From: Acidobacteriota bacterium
GTDB lineage: Bacteria; Acidobacteriota; Terriglobia; 20CM-2-55-15
Length of the DNA: 64,000 nucleotides
Direction of reading: 5' to 3'
Assembly (NCBI GenBank): GCA_022821145.1
Contig: JAJEEE010000009.1
Span: 62,001 to 126,000, forward strand
Shown here in pieces: positions 25,468 to 36,213 of this stretch. The translations under genes were made by a program, and so were the position numbers. The first letter of the stretch is position 1. Every line of letters begins with the position of its first letter. The notes below the pieces were generated by a model. It was not told where the DNA came from. It was given only the letters and a program-made list of their open reading frames with translations, and searched no databases.

Positions 25468-25935
25468 GCGTTCTCCTACGAAAGCGCGCCGACTAAAGTT
25501 GCCGGAAACTTGCCATCCGAGGCGTCACGCCGGAACCGCGGACCGGGACGCCGGAAACCGCGCGTTCAATCGGAGGCGCCCGCAGCTCGGGTCCGCATTG
25601 CCGGGGCCGACGGCATCTTGTGGGGAAGATCGAAAGCCGCGGGCAAGCACGTCCAGCGCGATTCGTATCCAGGGTACGCCAACACCGCGCCCGGCGAACA
25701 GGACTTTGTGCGTCGGCGCTGCCGGGCGCCACACAGATTGGACGGCCTTTCGTAAAATTTTGTTTTGAATTTTCTTGGCAGTTGCCTTAAAAAGGTTGGC
25801 AACGATTTGCTGACCCACGAAGGTAAGCAAGAGTTGTAAAGAGAAACTGAAGCCCCGCCGGCCGGCGGGGCTTTTTTTGCATGTCCCGGCCGGCGGCCCG
25901 CCGGAGAACGCCGCGACGCACCGCCGTTCCCAACG
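25468..25935. other. 468-bp intergenic region; possible small RNA upstream of a terminator
   Basis: No plausible protein gene is visible. The left two thirds are GC-rich and featureless. From about 25745 the DNA becomes AT-richer (TAAAATTTTGTTTTGAATTTTC) and contains GTTGCC...GGCAAC as a short inverted repeat. A strong plus-strand terminator ends at 25878. Flanking genes are both on the minus strand, so a plus-strand terminator has no gene to serve. A short plus-strand transcript (roughly 25800-25878) is therefore possible. No known RNA family is recognised. Confidence 0.4.
25851..25878 (+). terminator. Rho-independent terminator
   Basis: AGCCCCGCCGG and CCGGCGGGGCT form an uninterrupted palindrome followed by a run of seven T on the plus strand. 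It is a strong intrinsic terminator for plus-strand transcripts. It may also work on the minus strand for the VWA gene ending at 25936, but there the following bases (TTCAGTTTC) are a poor T-tract. Confidence 0.8.
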
Positions 25936-27174
25936 TCAGTGAACGGTTTCCACCGTCTTTCGGAGATAGTCCAGCAACAGGTATCGGCCGAGCGTGGACG
26001 GCGACGTGAAGTACGCCTTACCGCGCGCGATCTCGGCCACCTTCTTCACGAAAGCCATCAGGTGCGGATCGCCGGCCAGCATGAACGTGTTGATCCGGAT
26101 GTCGGATCGGCGGCAAGTCTGCACTTCCCGGAACGTCGCATCGAGGATCGCCGGATCCAGGCCGAACGAGTTCTTGTAGATGCGCCCGTCGTCCAGCGTG
26201 ATCGCCGACGGCTTGCCGTCGGTGATCATGACGATCTGCCGCGTGTCCTTCCGCTCCGACATCAGAATCCGTCGAGCCAGGCGCAGACCCTCGCGCGTGT
26301 TCGTGTGGTACGGCCCGACGGCGACGCGTGCGAGCTTCCGGATCGGGATCTCCTCGGCGGAGTCGTGAAACAGGACCAACCGGAGCGAGTCGCCGGGGTA
26401 CTGCGTTCGAATCAGGTGCGCCAGCGCGAGCGCGACGCGCTTGGCCGGCGTGAAACGGTCTTCGCCGTACAGGATCATGCTGTGACTGAGGTCAAGCATG
26501 ACGACCGTCGCGCACGAGCTCTCGTAGTCGGCCTGGCGCACCTGGAGATCGTCGGCTTCCAGTTCGATCGGGATTCCCGTCCCGCCGCGCGCCACGGCGC
26601 TCAGCAGCGTCGCGCCGACGTCCAGATTGAGCGCATCGCCGAACTCGTACGGCCGCGACGCCTGAAACGCCTCGACGCCGGTCGCCAGATGCGCGGTCTC
26701 ATGCCGCCCGACGCTGCTCTTGCCAAACGAGCCCAACAACTCGCGAAGCGCGCGGAACCCGAGGAAGTCGATCGACTTGTCGGTGATCTCGAATCGCGCC
26801 TGCCCGATCGCGTCGTCGAGGGAGCCGCTTCGCATCGGGGCGGCGGGATCGGTCCCGGCCCCGGTCTTCAGCCAACCTTCGTCGATCATTCGCTGGATGA
26901 GCGCGTCCAGCATCGCGTCCATTCGCCGTGCGTCGCCCCGGCCGGCGTCATCGAGCCACTCGTCCAGCAACCGCCTCGGAATCCGCTCCATGGCGGCGAG
27001 GCGCTCCATGATCGCGCGGCGCAAGGCTTCCATCCCCCGCGCGGCGCCGGGACGATCGAACGCCGGCTCGAACCCGCTCTGCAGAAAGAAGTCCGACAAC
27101 GCATCGAGCAGGTCCTCGATGCCGAGCCCATCCAGCGGCGACGGGACATGCCGGCTGTATCGGATGCGGGGCAT
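25936..27174 (-). CDS. VWA-domain protein partnered with the MoxR-type ATPase
   Basis: 412 residues from ATG 27174 (CAGGGA just before), 11 nt after the ATPase stop. The C-terminal von Willebrand A domain has a MIDAS motif ([10 protein letters not shown]), later TNTREGL and an MITDGKPS strand. The N-terminal half is helical and charged ([33 protein letters not shown]). MoxR ATPases and VWA proteins typically act together as a chaperone or metal-insertion machine, with the VWA protein as adaptor. The substrate here is not indicated by any neighbour. Confidence 0.85.
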   Translation of the reverse strand: MPRIRYSRHVPSPLDGLGIEDLLDALSDFFLQSGFEPAFDRPGAARGMEALRRAIMERLAAMERIPRRLLDEWLDDAGRGDARRMDAMLDALIQRMIDEGWLKTGAGTDPAAPMRSGSLDDAIGQARFEITDKSIDFLGFRALRELLGSFGKSSVGRHETAHLATGVEAFQASRPYEFGDALNLDVGATLLSAVARGGTGIPIELEADDLQVRQADYESSCATVVMLDLSHSMILYGEDRFTPAKRVALALAHLIRTQYPGDSLRLVLFHDSAEEIPIRKLARVAVGPYHTNTREGLRLARRILMSERKDTRQIVMITDGKPSAITLDDGRIYKNSFGLDPAILDATFREVQTCRRSDIRINTFMLAGDPHLMAFVKKVAEIARGKAYFTSPSTLGRYLLLDYLRKTVETVH

Positions 27175-27185
27175 TCCCTGATCGA

Positions 27186-28685
27186 CTAGTTCAGCGTCTT
27201 CTTTCGATACCGCCGGGGATCGCTCGCGTAGTCGCGATACAGGTCCTCGATTTCCGGCGGCGTTTCGGACTTCTTCTCGGTGGCGCTGTAGCCGAACTCC
27301 TCGGTGCGGCTGATCTTGTCCATCGAATACAGGCCCTCGAGAACGAACTCGGCGGCCGCCGCGCGGGCCGCCGCAGCCGATCTCTTGCGGACGCCGAACG
27401 CGGCGGCCAAGTCCATCAGACCTTGTATCCCCTCCAGGTAATGCAGCGTCGTCTCGGCCGAATCGAGATCGGAATACTTCAACGTGCCGCCCATGTCGAA
27501 CCACTCCGTGACCTTGGCGAAGTCATCGCGGTTCACGTACTTTCGAAAGACCATCCGCACAGCCTGCCGGATCAGGTCTCGCGCCACCGGTAACACGCCT
27601 TTCAACTCTCCCTCGTATTCCAGCTCCAGCTTCCCCGTGATGGCCGGAAGCGCCGCGTAGACGTCCACGATTCGCGCAACGGTCCTGGATTCGCCGGTGA
27701 GGATGCGTCGCCGCTCGGCGTTGCTGGCGACATTCTCGAGGCACGAGATCGGCAGACGCTGGCTGACGCCCGACCGCCTGTCGACCCGTTCATCGCCGCG
27801 CGCCCTGAAAGCGACGCCCTCGACCACTTCGCGGATGTAGCGCGGAATCGCCACCCCGTCGCGCTCCGTCCAGGCCTCCAGCTCCGTGATGGCCACCCCG
27901 TGGTCCAGATCCGGAGGATAGTGCGTGTGGATCTCCGAGCCGATCCGGTCCTTGAGGGGAGTCACGATCTTCCCCCGGGCCGTATAGTCCTCGGGGTTCG
28001 CCGAGAACACGAGGACGACATCGATGGGGAGCCGCACGGGATATCCCTTGATCTGCACGTCGCCTTCCTGCATGACGTTGAACAGGCCGACTTGAATCTT
28101 CGCCGCCAGGTCCGGCAGTTCGTTGATGGCGAATATCCCCCTGTTGGCGCGCGGCAGCAAGCCATAGTGCATGGTCGATGCGCTCGCCAGCGCGTGGCCC
28201 CCCTTGGCTGCCTTGATGGGATCGATGTCGCCGATCATGTCCGCTATCGTCACGTCCGGGGTCGCGAGTTTCTCGACGTAGCGTTCTTCGGGTCCGCGGA
28301 AACCGACGGGCGTGGCGTCGCCCCGCTCGGCGACCAGCGCGCGGCAGCGGGAGCATATCGGGCGGAACGGGTTGTCGTTGATCTCACATCCCGCGATGAT
28401 GGGGCTCTGGGGGTCGAGAAGATCGGCAAGTTGGCGGAGGAGGCGGCTCTTGGCCTGGCCGCGCAGCCCGAGCAGAATCATGTGGTGCCGGGAGAGAATC
28501 GCATTGACGATGTGCGGCACGACGGTCTCGGAGTATCCCAGCACTCGGTCGAAGACCGCCTCGCCGGCGCGAAGCCTCTTCAGCAGATTCTCACGCATTT
28601 CTTGCTTGACGGAGCGGTCCCGGCGCCGGACCTGCCCGAACGGACTCGATCGAAGTTCCCCCAGCGTCTCAGGCCGAACGTTCAT
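27186..28685 (-). CDS. MoxR/magnesium-chelatase-like AAA+ ATPase
   Basis: 499 residues from ATG 28685. Walker A is slightly unusual: GLRGQAKSRL (an A-K-S core) near residues 72-81. Other marks are ANRGIFAINELPDL (Walker B region with NE replacing the usual DE), the sensor stretch VLVFSANPEDYTARGKIVTPLKDRIGSEIHTHYP and a helical C-terminus with FVLEGLYSMDKISRTEEFGY. A cysteine pair (PICSRCRAL) sits in an insertion. Close relatives are the magnesium chelatase subunit I-like proteins. It precedes the VWA partner gene by 11 nt and follows the CPBP gene; all three are on the minus strand. Confidence 0.88.
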   Translation of the reverse strand: MNVRPETLGELRSSPFGQVRRRDRSVKQEMRENLLKRLRAGEAVFDRVLGYSETVVPHIVNAILSRHHMILLGLRGQAKSRLLRQLADLLDPQSPIIAGCEINDNPFRPICSRCRALVAERGDATPVGFRGPEERYVEKLATPDVTIADMIGDIDPIKAAKGGHALASASTMHYGLLPRANRGIFAINELPDLAAKIQVGLFNVMQEGDVQIKGYPVRLPIDVVLVFSANPEDYTARGKIVTPLKDRIGSEIHTHYPPDLDHGVAITELEAWTERDGVAIPRYIREVVEGVAFRARGDERVDRRSGVSQRLPISCLENVASNAERRRILTGESRTVARIVDVYAALPAITGKLELEYEGELKGVLPVARDLIRQAVRMVFRKYVNRDDFAKVTEWFDMGGTLKYSDLDSAETTLHYLEGIQGLMDLAAAFGVRKRSAAAARAAAAEFVLEGLYSMDKISRTEEFGYSATEKKSETPPEIEDLYRDYASDPRRYRKKTLN

Positions 28686-28744
28686 GGTTCCAGTCCCCGA
28701 AGCGCGGCGGCGCGGGCCACTCCCGCGCGTTCCGGCGCCGGACG

Positions 28745-29464
28745 TCACAACAAGTAGGACGCGCTGAAGAACAACACGTTGGCCGCGCAATGCGCGGCGA
28801 TCGCGGATTCGATGCCAGTACGAACATAGATCACCCCCAACAGCACGCCTCCCGTGAAGGCCGCCGTGAAACCGGTGACGCTGTGCGCGATCCCGAACAA
28901 CAGTGACGAGACGACGATGGCCAGCGTCGCGGGAAGCAACGATACGAGCACGGGTTTCTCGCGGCGCATGCCGCGGTAGAGGTGCCGGAACAGAAAGAGG
29001 AGCCCCGACAAAAGGAACAGCCGGTAGATGACCTCTTCGAAGATCCCCGTGTCCAGCGAAACGATCACGGCGTCGTAGGCGCTGGAGATTCCGCGAATCC
29101 TCGCGTCGACGAAGGGGCTGTAGCGTTCGTAGAAGAAGAAGAGGTAGTTCACCAGACCGAGGACCAACCCCGGCAGGACGCCGTGGTTCACGATGTCCTG
29201 GAAGGCGCGGCGCCCATCCGGCGCCGTCATGATGACCGAGCCTCTCAACCCGCCCCCTTGGGCGGCGATGATCCCGAAGACGCCCAACAGCATCACCTCG
29301 GCGAGGCGTGATACCATCACGCGGAAGACATCGCCCCCGCCTGTCTGATGATCGATGTCCGCGAGGACCGCGATTCCCGCGGCTCCGAACGCCAACGGAG
29401 CGCAGAAAAGAAACACGGCCGCGGGGGTCATCGCGATCATCATAACACCGGGAAATGGGCGCAT
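28745..29464 (-). CDS. CPBP-family intramembrane metalloprotease-like protein
   Basis: About 239 residues if translation starts at ATG 29464 (a cluster of ATGs follows near 29443). There are six or more hydrophobic segments. The conserved EExxxR motif (FEEVIYRLFLLSG), a His in SLLFGIAHSVTGF, and the final AAHCAANVLFF helix are the catalytic CPBP/Abi motifs. Members cleave prenylated or signal-related proteins in bacteria, or act in bacteriocin immunity. No target is evident. It lies head-to-head with the phosphoesterase gene, with a 47-bp gap to its start. Confidence 0.82.
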   Translation of the reverse strand: MRPFPGVMMIAMTPAAVFLFCAPLAFGAAGIAVLADIDHQTGGGDVFRVMVSRLAEVMLLGVFGIIAAQGGGLRGSVIMTAPDGRRAFQDIVNHGVLPGLVLGLVNYLFFFYERYSPFVDARIRGISSAYDAVIVSLDTGIFEEVIYRLFLLSGLLFLFRHLYRGMRREKPVLVSLLPATLAIVVSSLLFGIAHSVTGFTAAFTGGVLLGVIYVRTGIESAIAAHCAANVLFFSASYLL

Positions 29465-29511
29465 TTGGGCGCGCGGGTTCGCGTCCCGACGGCGTCGCAT
29501 CGCCGCCCACC

Positions 29512-30258
29512 ATGAGACACCTTCTCATCAGCGACATCCATTCCAACGTGGAGGCTCTGGACGCGTGCATCGAACGCGCGGCCGCGGCGGGTTTCGATTC
29601 CGTGCTGTGCTGCGGCGACATCGTCGGGTACGGACCGGATCCGAACGCCGCGGTCGCGCGAGTGCGCGCGCTCGAACCCCGGTCCGTGCGCGGGAACCAC
29701 GACCGGGTCGCGGCGGGTCTGGGCGCGGCCGACGACTTCAACCTTCACGCGAAGACGGCGGTGCCTTGGACGCGCGACGCCTTGTCGCACGAGGCCGCGG
29801 CCTACCTGCGGGACTTGCCGGCGGGGCCGCGCGGCCTGGGGGGCGGCGCGCAACTCGTCCACGGCGCCGTCACCGGCGAGGACGACTACATACTGTCCTC
29901 CGCCGACGCCGCGGAGAGCTTCCGTTCAACCGGCGCGCGCCTCACCTTCTTCGGGCATACGCACCACGCGTGCGTGTTCTCGCTCGGCCCGGCCGGCGGC
30001 GTCCGGCTCGAAACACCCCGGGGACCGGACGAGCGGTGGGTGGCCGCGTTGGACGCGTCCGTCCCGTACCTCATCAACCCGGGATCCGTGGGCCAACCCC
30101 GGGACCACGACGCGCGCGCCGCGTTCGCGATCTGGGACACCGCGACATCCCGCGTCGAGTTCCACCGCGTGGCGTACCCGCTCGAGACGACCCAAAGGAA
30201 GATGCGGGCAGCCGGGTTGCCGACGCCGCTGATCGAACGGCTGCGGCACGGCCGCTGA
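29512..30258 (+). CDS. Calcineurin-like metallophosphoesterase (YfcE/ MJ0936-type)
   Basis: 248 residues from ATG 29512. The binuclear metal motifs are all present: D-x-H (ISDIHSN), GD (CGDIVGYGPDP), GNHD (RGNHDRV), a His in LVHGAV, and GHTHH (FFGHTHHA). The NPGSVGQPRD block near the end is typical of the phosphodiesterase subfamily that contains MJ0936 and YfcE. It should hydrolyse phosphodiesters in the cytoplasm. The gene is transcribed alone, divergently from the CPBP gene and converging with the 30261 gene. Confidence 0.9.
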   Translation: MRHLLISDIHSNVEALDACIERAAAAGFDSVLCCGDIVGYGPDPNAAVARVRALEPRSVRGNHDRVAAGLGAADDFNLHAKTAVPWTRDALSHEAAAYLRDLPAGPRGLGGGAQLVHGAVTGEDDYILSSADAAESFRSTGARLTFFGHTHHACVFSLGPAGGVRLETPRGPDERWVAALDASVPYLINPGSVGQPRDHDARAAFAIWDTATSRVEFHRVAYPLETTQRKMRAAGLPTPLIERLRHGR

Positions 30259-30260
30259 CG

Positions 30261-30701
30261 TCAATATCCGACGCGGCGGACGCGAACGCGGGGAATGCTG
30301 TAATTCCAGCCCGCGGGCAACTCCTCGAAGCGGAACTCGTAGCCGCGGCTCTCTCCCGCGGGCAGGGACGCCCTCAACGCCTCTCCGGCAAACTCGTGAA
30401 CGGTCTCGCCCTCGAAGTCCTCGAACTCCAGGACCAGCTCGACGGAACGCAGCGGCCGGTCGCCGGCGTTGCGGACCCGGCCGCTGACGATCCGGGTCTG
30501 GTGACCGATGAAGTTTTCGGCGGTCGACACCGCGGGGACGTCCAGCTCGATCCAGTGTTCCGCCTCGGCCGCCTCTTCCACATAGACTATCGGCGTCCGC
30601 TCGCTCGCCGGCGGCCGAGACACAGTCGCCCATAGCACGATCAGCCCCAGCCCGACGACAACGGAGCCGCCGATGATCACCACGGAACGCATCATGTTCA
30701 T
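30261..30701 (-). CDS. Membrane-anchored FxLYD/DUF3426-like protein
   Basis: 146 residues from ATG 30701. One N-terminal transmembrane helix (VVIIGGSVVVGLGLIVLWATV) precedes an acidic linker and a beta-sandwich: TRIVSGRVRNAGDRPLRSVELVLEFEDFEGETVHEFAGEAL, then RASLPAGESRGYEFRFEELPAGWNYS. The GRVRN..D.PL..VEL..EF.D..G block is the FxLYD-like pattern of periplasmic proteins. It overlaps nothing and ends 2 nt from the phosphoesterase stop. Function unknown. Confidence 0.7.
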   Translation of the reverse strand: MNMMRSVVIIGGSVVVGLGLIVLWATVSRPPASERTPIVYVEEAAEAEHWIELDVPAVSTAENFIGHQTRIVSGRVRNAGDRPLRSVELVLEFEDFEGETVHEFAGEALRASLPAGESRGYEFRFEELPAGWNYSIPRVRVRRVGY

Positions 30702-30771
30702 GGTGACGACAGGATACCGAACGGGCGCCGGGAGAACCAAGACTTCCGACGCCGAGGCCCCGGCGCCGCGG

Positions 30772-32058
30772 CTACAACGTGTCGATGTCGACGGCTCCTT
30801 CCGGCCCGGCCACCACCAGCGAGTACGCGCGCGTCGTCAGGTGGGCGGCGGCCGCACGGCGGACGGCGTCGGGCGTAACGGCTTCGATGTACCGCGGATA
30901 CGTCTCGACGTAGTCGAAACCCAGGCCGAACACTTCGGCGTTTATCAGGAAGCGGGCGATCTGTGCGTTGGATTCGAACCCGAAGACGAAGCTGCCCGTG
31001 AGGTACGCCTGGGCGTCGGCCAGCTCCGGGGCCGTGACCGGCTCGTCGATGATTCGCTCCACCTCGTCGACAAAGCCGGCGACGGCCTTGGGAACGTTGT
31101 CGGGTGCGGTCCCGATGTAGGCGATGAATTTCCCGGGTTCCACGCCCGCCGATCCGGTGATGCTGGCGAACGTGCTGTAGGCCAGACCCTGTTCGTCACG
31201 CAACGCGCGGGGAATCCGCGCGGTCAGCCCGGCGCCGGCGCCGAGGATCGTATCGAGCACCTGCAACGCGTAGAAATCCGGGTCGCGGCGCCGGATTCCA
31301 AGGTGCCCGAAGTAGACGTGGGCCTGCTCGCTCGACACCGGGAGGAAGCGGCGGCGAATGTCGCGCTGGCGCGCGGGCGTCGGGGTCTGGACCGAGGCCG
31401 CGTCGCCGGCCGGCCACGGGCCGAAGGCGCCCTCCAGCCGCCGGCGCATATCGTCGTGCTCGAAGTCGCCCACAACGGACACGACGGCGTTGCCCGGCAC
31501 GAAACGGTCCGCGTGAAAGCCTTCGATGTTCGCCCGCCGGATCCGCCGGATGCTGTCCGGGTAACCGTGCGCCGGCCGGTGGAGCGGATGTCCCCGGTAG
31601 ACCAGTTCGTTGAATTCCCAACCCGCGACGACCTGCGGGCGGTCCTGGGCGCTACGGATCTCGGAGAGCACCCGCTCCCGTTCGTGCTCGATCCGTTCCG
31701 GAGAGAACGCCGGGTTTCGAACGATGTCGGACACGAGATCGAGCCCCAGGTCGATATCCTTGCCCAGAACGCCCAGGTGAATGGTCGTGCGATCGTGCGA
31801 GCCGTCGCAATCGATCGATCCGCCGACGGATTCGATGGCGTCCGCGATCTGCAGCGATGTCCGGTGAGTGGTTCCTTCGTCCAGGAGGCGCGACGTCATG
31901 ATCGCCGTGCCGGCGAACTCCTCCGAATCCGCGATGGCGCCGGACAGCACGGCCAGATTCATGGAAACCGAAGGCAGGGCCCGGTTCTCGGCGAGAATGG
32001 CCGTCAACCCGTTCGAAAGGACGACGCGCTCCGCGTGGAAACGGCCGGGACCCTTCAA
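30772..32058 (-). CDS. M16-family peptidase-like protein, non-catalytic partner
   Basis: About 428 residues. The TTG at 32058 is chosen: it overlaps the upstream stop (TTGA), AGGAG lies 10 nt before it, and the fold starts at once (RVVLSNGLTAILAENRALP). It has the M16 two-domain form, but the HxxEH zinc motif is absent: the equivalent is GTAIMTSRLLDEGT. Other family blocks are present (VRNPAFSPERIEHERERVLSEI; DRPQVVAGWEFNELVYRGHPLHRP; GPW and GLAYSTFASI). This matches the inactive subunit of a heteromeric M16 protease, like the alpha subunit of mitochondrial processing peptidase. It is cotranscribed with the active partner. Confidence 0.85.
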   Translation of the reverse strand: MKGPGRFHAERVVLSNGLTAILAENRALPSVSMNLAVLSGAIADSEEFAGTAIMTSRLLDEGTTHRTSLQIADAIESVGGSIDCDGSHDRTTIHLGVLGKDIDLGLDLVSDIVRNPAFSPERIEHERERVLSEIRSAQDRPQVVAGWEFNELVYRGHPLHRPAHGYPDSIRRIRRANIEGFHADRFVPGNAVVSVVGDFEHDDMRRRLEGAFGPWPAGDAASVQTPTPARQRDIRRRFLPVSSEQAHVYFGHLGIRRRDPDFYALQVLDTILGAGAGLTARIPRALRDEQGLAYSTFASITGSAGVEPGKFIAYIGTAPDNVPKAVAGFVDEVERIIDEPVTAPELADAQAYLTGSFVFGFESNAQIARFLINAEVFGLGFDYVETYPRYIEAVTPDAVRRAAAAHLTTRAYSLVVAGPEGAVDIDTL

Positions 32059-33344
32059 TCCGGCGTCTCCTGCGCCCCGTCGACCAGCCACCCGACGGTC
32101 CGGTTCGCGCGCGACAGGTATTCGCCGGCCGCGCGGGCCAGCTCGGCGGCGTCGACGGCCCGAATCCGCTCGAGATACGTGTCGACGTATTCGAGCCGAT
32201 CCAGCGTCTCGATCTGGCCGAACAGCAGGGCCTGATCCATGGCGCGCTCCATCGAGAAGACGAAACGGGCCTCGATCTGGCGCTGGGCGCGGTCCAGGGC
32301 GCCGTGGCCGATCGATCCGCCGGCGATGCGATCGATCTCCTCGTCGATGCCGGCCTCGATCGCGTCCCGGGACGCATCCCCGCGGCCCTCCGCGCGGACG
32401 TGGAACAGCGTCGCGTCCCGCGATTCGCCGTACTCGGCGGTGACGAACGTGACTGTGCGGTCGCGCTCGACGAGCCGCTGATACAGGCGGGACGCCTTTC
32501 CCTCGGCCAATACGACGGCCAGCACCTGGAGCGCGTAGGAATCCGGATGGCCGATGCCCGGGGCGCGATATGCGACAGCCAGACGGGGAACGTCGGAGCG
32601 CCATGCGAGTCGAAATCGCCGCTCGGCGGTCTGTTCGGGCTCGGCCGCTACGGTGTCGCCGGCCGGGGCGCGGGAATCGATGGCGCCGAACCGTTCCCGG
32701 ACCCGCGCCAACGCGCCGGCAGTCCGGAAATCGCCCACCAGGACGAGCGTCGCGTTCGCGGGATGGTAGTGCCGCCGGTAGTACGCTTCGATCCGGTCCG
32801 GGGTCGCGGCCTCCACGTCCGCCTGCCACCCGATCACGGGATTGCGGTAGGGATGTGTCCGGAACGCGGTCGCGTGCAATTCCTGCATCAGCGCGCCCCA
32901 CGGCTGGTCCAGCCCTGCTTTCAGCTCTTCGATCACGACCTTCTTCTCGGCCGCGAACTCGACGGGATCGAAGACCGTGTTGACCATGCGGTCGGCTTCG
33001 ATGTCCAGGGCCGTCTCCCAGCGATCCGACGCGAAGTTGAAGTAGTAGGCGGTGAAATCGTGGGAAGTGAACGCGTTGTTGCTGCCGCCGTTCCGCATCG
33101 TGATCCGGTCGATGTCGCCTTTCGCATATCGCCGGGTGCCCTTGAACAACATGTGCTCGAGGAAGTGCGAGCACCCCGTCTCGCCGGCGGCTTCGTGGCG
33201 CGACCCCACTCCGTACCAGACCATGCAGGTGACCGTGGGCGAGAAACGAAGCTCGCGGGTCAGGACCGTCAGTCCGTTGTCGAGCACGGTGCGCCCGACA
33301 TCGCGCGTATACGGCACGTTGGGAGACGTCAGCGGCGGCGGCAT
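32055..33344 (-). CDS. M16-family zinc peptidase (catalytic subunit)
   Basis: 429 residues from ATG 33344. The inverted zinc motif HFLEH is visible (GETGCSHFLEHMLFKGT, near 55-70), with the downstream Glu-containing VEFAAEKKVVIEELKAG region. The C-terminal domain includes AYRAPGIGHPDSYALQVL and LAEGKASRLYQRLV, as expected for an M16B peptidase. The product probably degrades short peptides or processes precursors; no signal peptide is seen, so it is likely cytoplasmic or weakly exported. Its stop overlaps the start of the non-catalytic partner, making a translationally coupled pair. Confidence 0.92.
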   Translation of the reverse strand: MPPPLTSPNVPYTRDVGRTVLDNGLTVLTRELRFSPTVTCMVWYGVGSRHEAAGETGCSHFLEHMLFKGTRRYAKGDIDRITMRNGGSNNAFTSHDFTAYYFNFASDRWETALDIEADRMVNTVFDPVEFAAEKKVVIEELKAGLDQPWGALMQELHATAFRTHPYRNPVIGWQADVEAATPDRIEAYYRRHYHPANATLVLVGDFRTAGALARVRERFGAIDSRAPAGDTVAAEPEQTAERRFRLAWRSDVPRLAVAYRAPGIGHPDSYALQVLAVVLAEGKASRLYQRLVERDRTVTFVTAEYGESRDATLFHVRAEGRGDASRDAIEAGIDEEIDRIAGGSIGHGALDRAQRQIEARFVFSMERAMDQALLFGQIETLDRLEYVDTYLERIRAVDAAELARAAGEYLSRANRTVGWLVDGAQETPD

Positions 33345-33455
33345 TCGATACCGAAGGCGGTTTCCCGCAGGGAATTACAGGTCCGAAAACGAGCGCAAAC
33401 GCTAGCACGCCGCGGCGCGGCGAGTCAACGCAGGCCGCACCCCAACGGCGAACCA

Positions 33456-33878
33456 CTAAGAATGTAGTACTTGCCGGTTTCCCCGCGCCACCGCGGACCG
33501 CGTTCGCGCGCGCTCCAGCGCCGCCTGCGCGCGTGTGCGGTCCACGCCGCCGTCGCCGTCGCCGAGACGTTCTTCGGCGCGTTTCCCGGAAGCCTCGGCG
33601 CGCGCGACGTCGACGTCCGGAGGGGCTTCGGCCACGTCGGCCAGCACGCGTACGGCGTCGTCCCGGATTTCGACGAACCCGCCGGCGATCGCGAACGTCT
33701 CGACCCCACCGTCCCGCGTGGCCGTGAGCACGCCCGTCCCCAACTCGGAAAACAACGCCGCATGCCCGGGGAGCACGCCGAAGTACCCGCCGAGCCCGGG
33801 GATCCGGACCTCGTCGACGCGTTCGTCGGCCAGCGCTCGTTCGGGTGTCACCAACGTGAGTTGAAGAGTCTGTGCCAT
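33456..33878 (-). CDS. atpC: ATP synthase epsilon subunit
   Basis: 140 residues: MAQTLQLTLVTPERALADERVDEVRIPGLGGYFGVLPGHAALFSELG is the canonical epsilon start, with the PGLGGYFGVLPGHA loop. The C-terminal helices are rich in Ala/Arg/Glu (SGKRAEERLGDGDGGVDRTRAQAALERA). It regulates and couples the F1 motor with gamma. It is the last gene of the atpHAGDC run, 13 nt after atpD. Confidence 0.95.
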   Translation of the reverse strand: MAQTLQLTLVTPERALADERVDEVRIPGLGGYFGVLPGHAALFSELGTGVLTATRDGGVETFAIAGGFVEIRDDAVRVLADVAEAPPDVDVARAEASGKRAEERLGDGDGGVDRTRAQAALERARTRSAVARGNRQVLHS

Positions 33879-33891
33879 CGCGTGCGCCCCG

Positions 33892-36188
<2,297 letters not shown>

Positions 36189-36213
36189 GCTCGATCGATC
36201 CTCGAACCGGGCG

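Noticed and set aside
25790-25806. Sigma54-like TTGGCAACGATTTGC before the possible small RNA
   Set aside because: The GG and GC elements are nine, not ten, bases apart, and the rest of the match is partial.
29466-29490. A T-arm-like GGGTTCGCGTCCC near the CPBP start, possible tRNA
   Set aside because: No acceptor stem, D-arm or anticodon arm can be built around it. No tRNA gene was recognised in the window.
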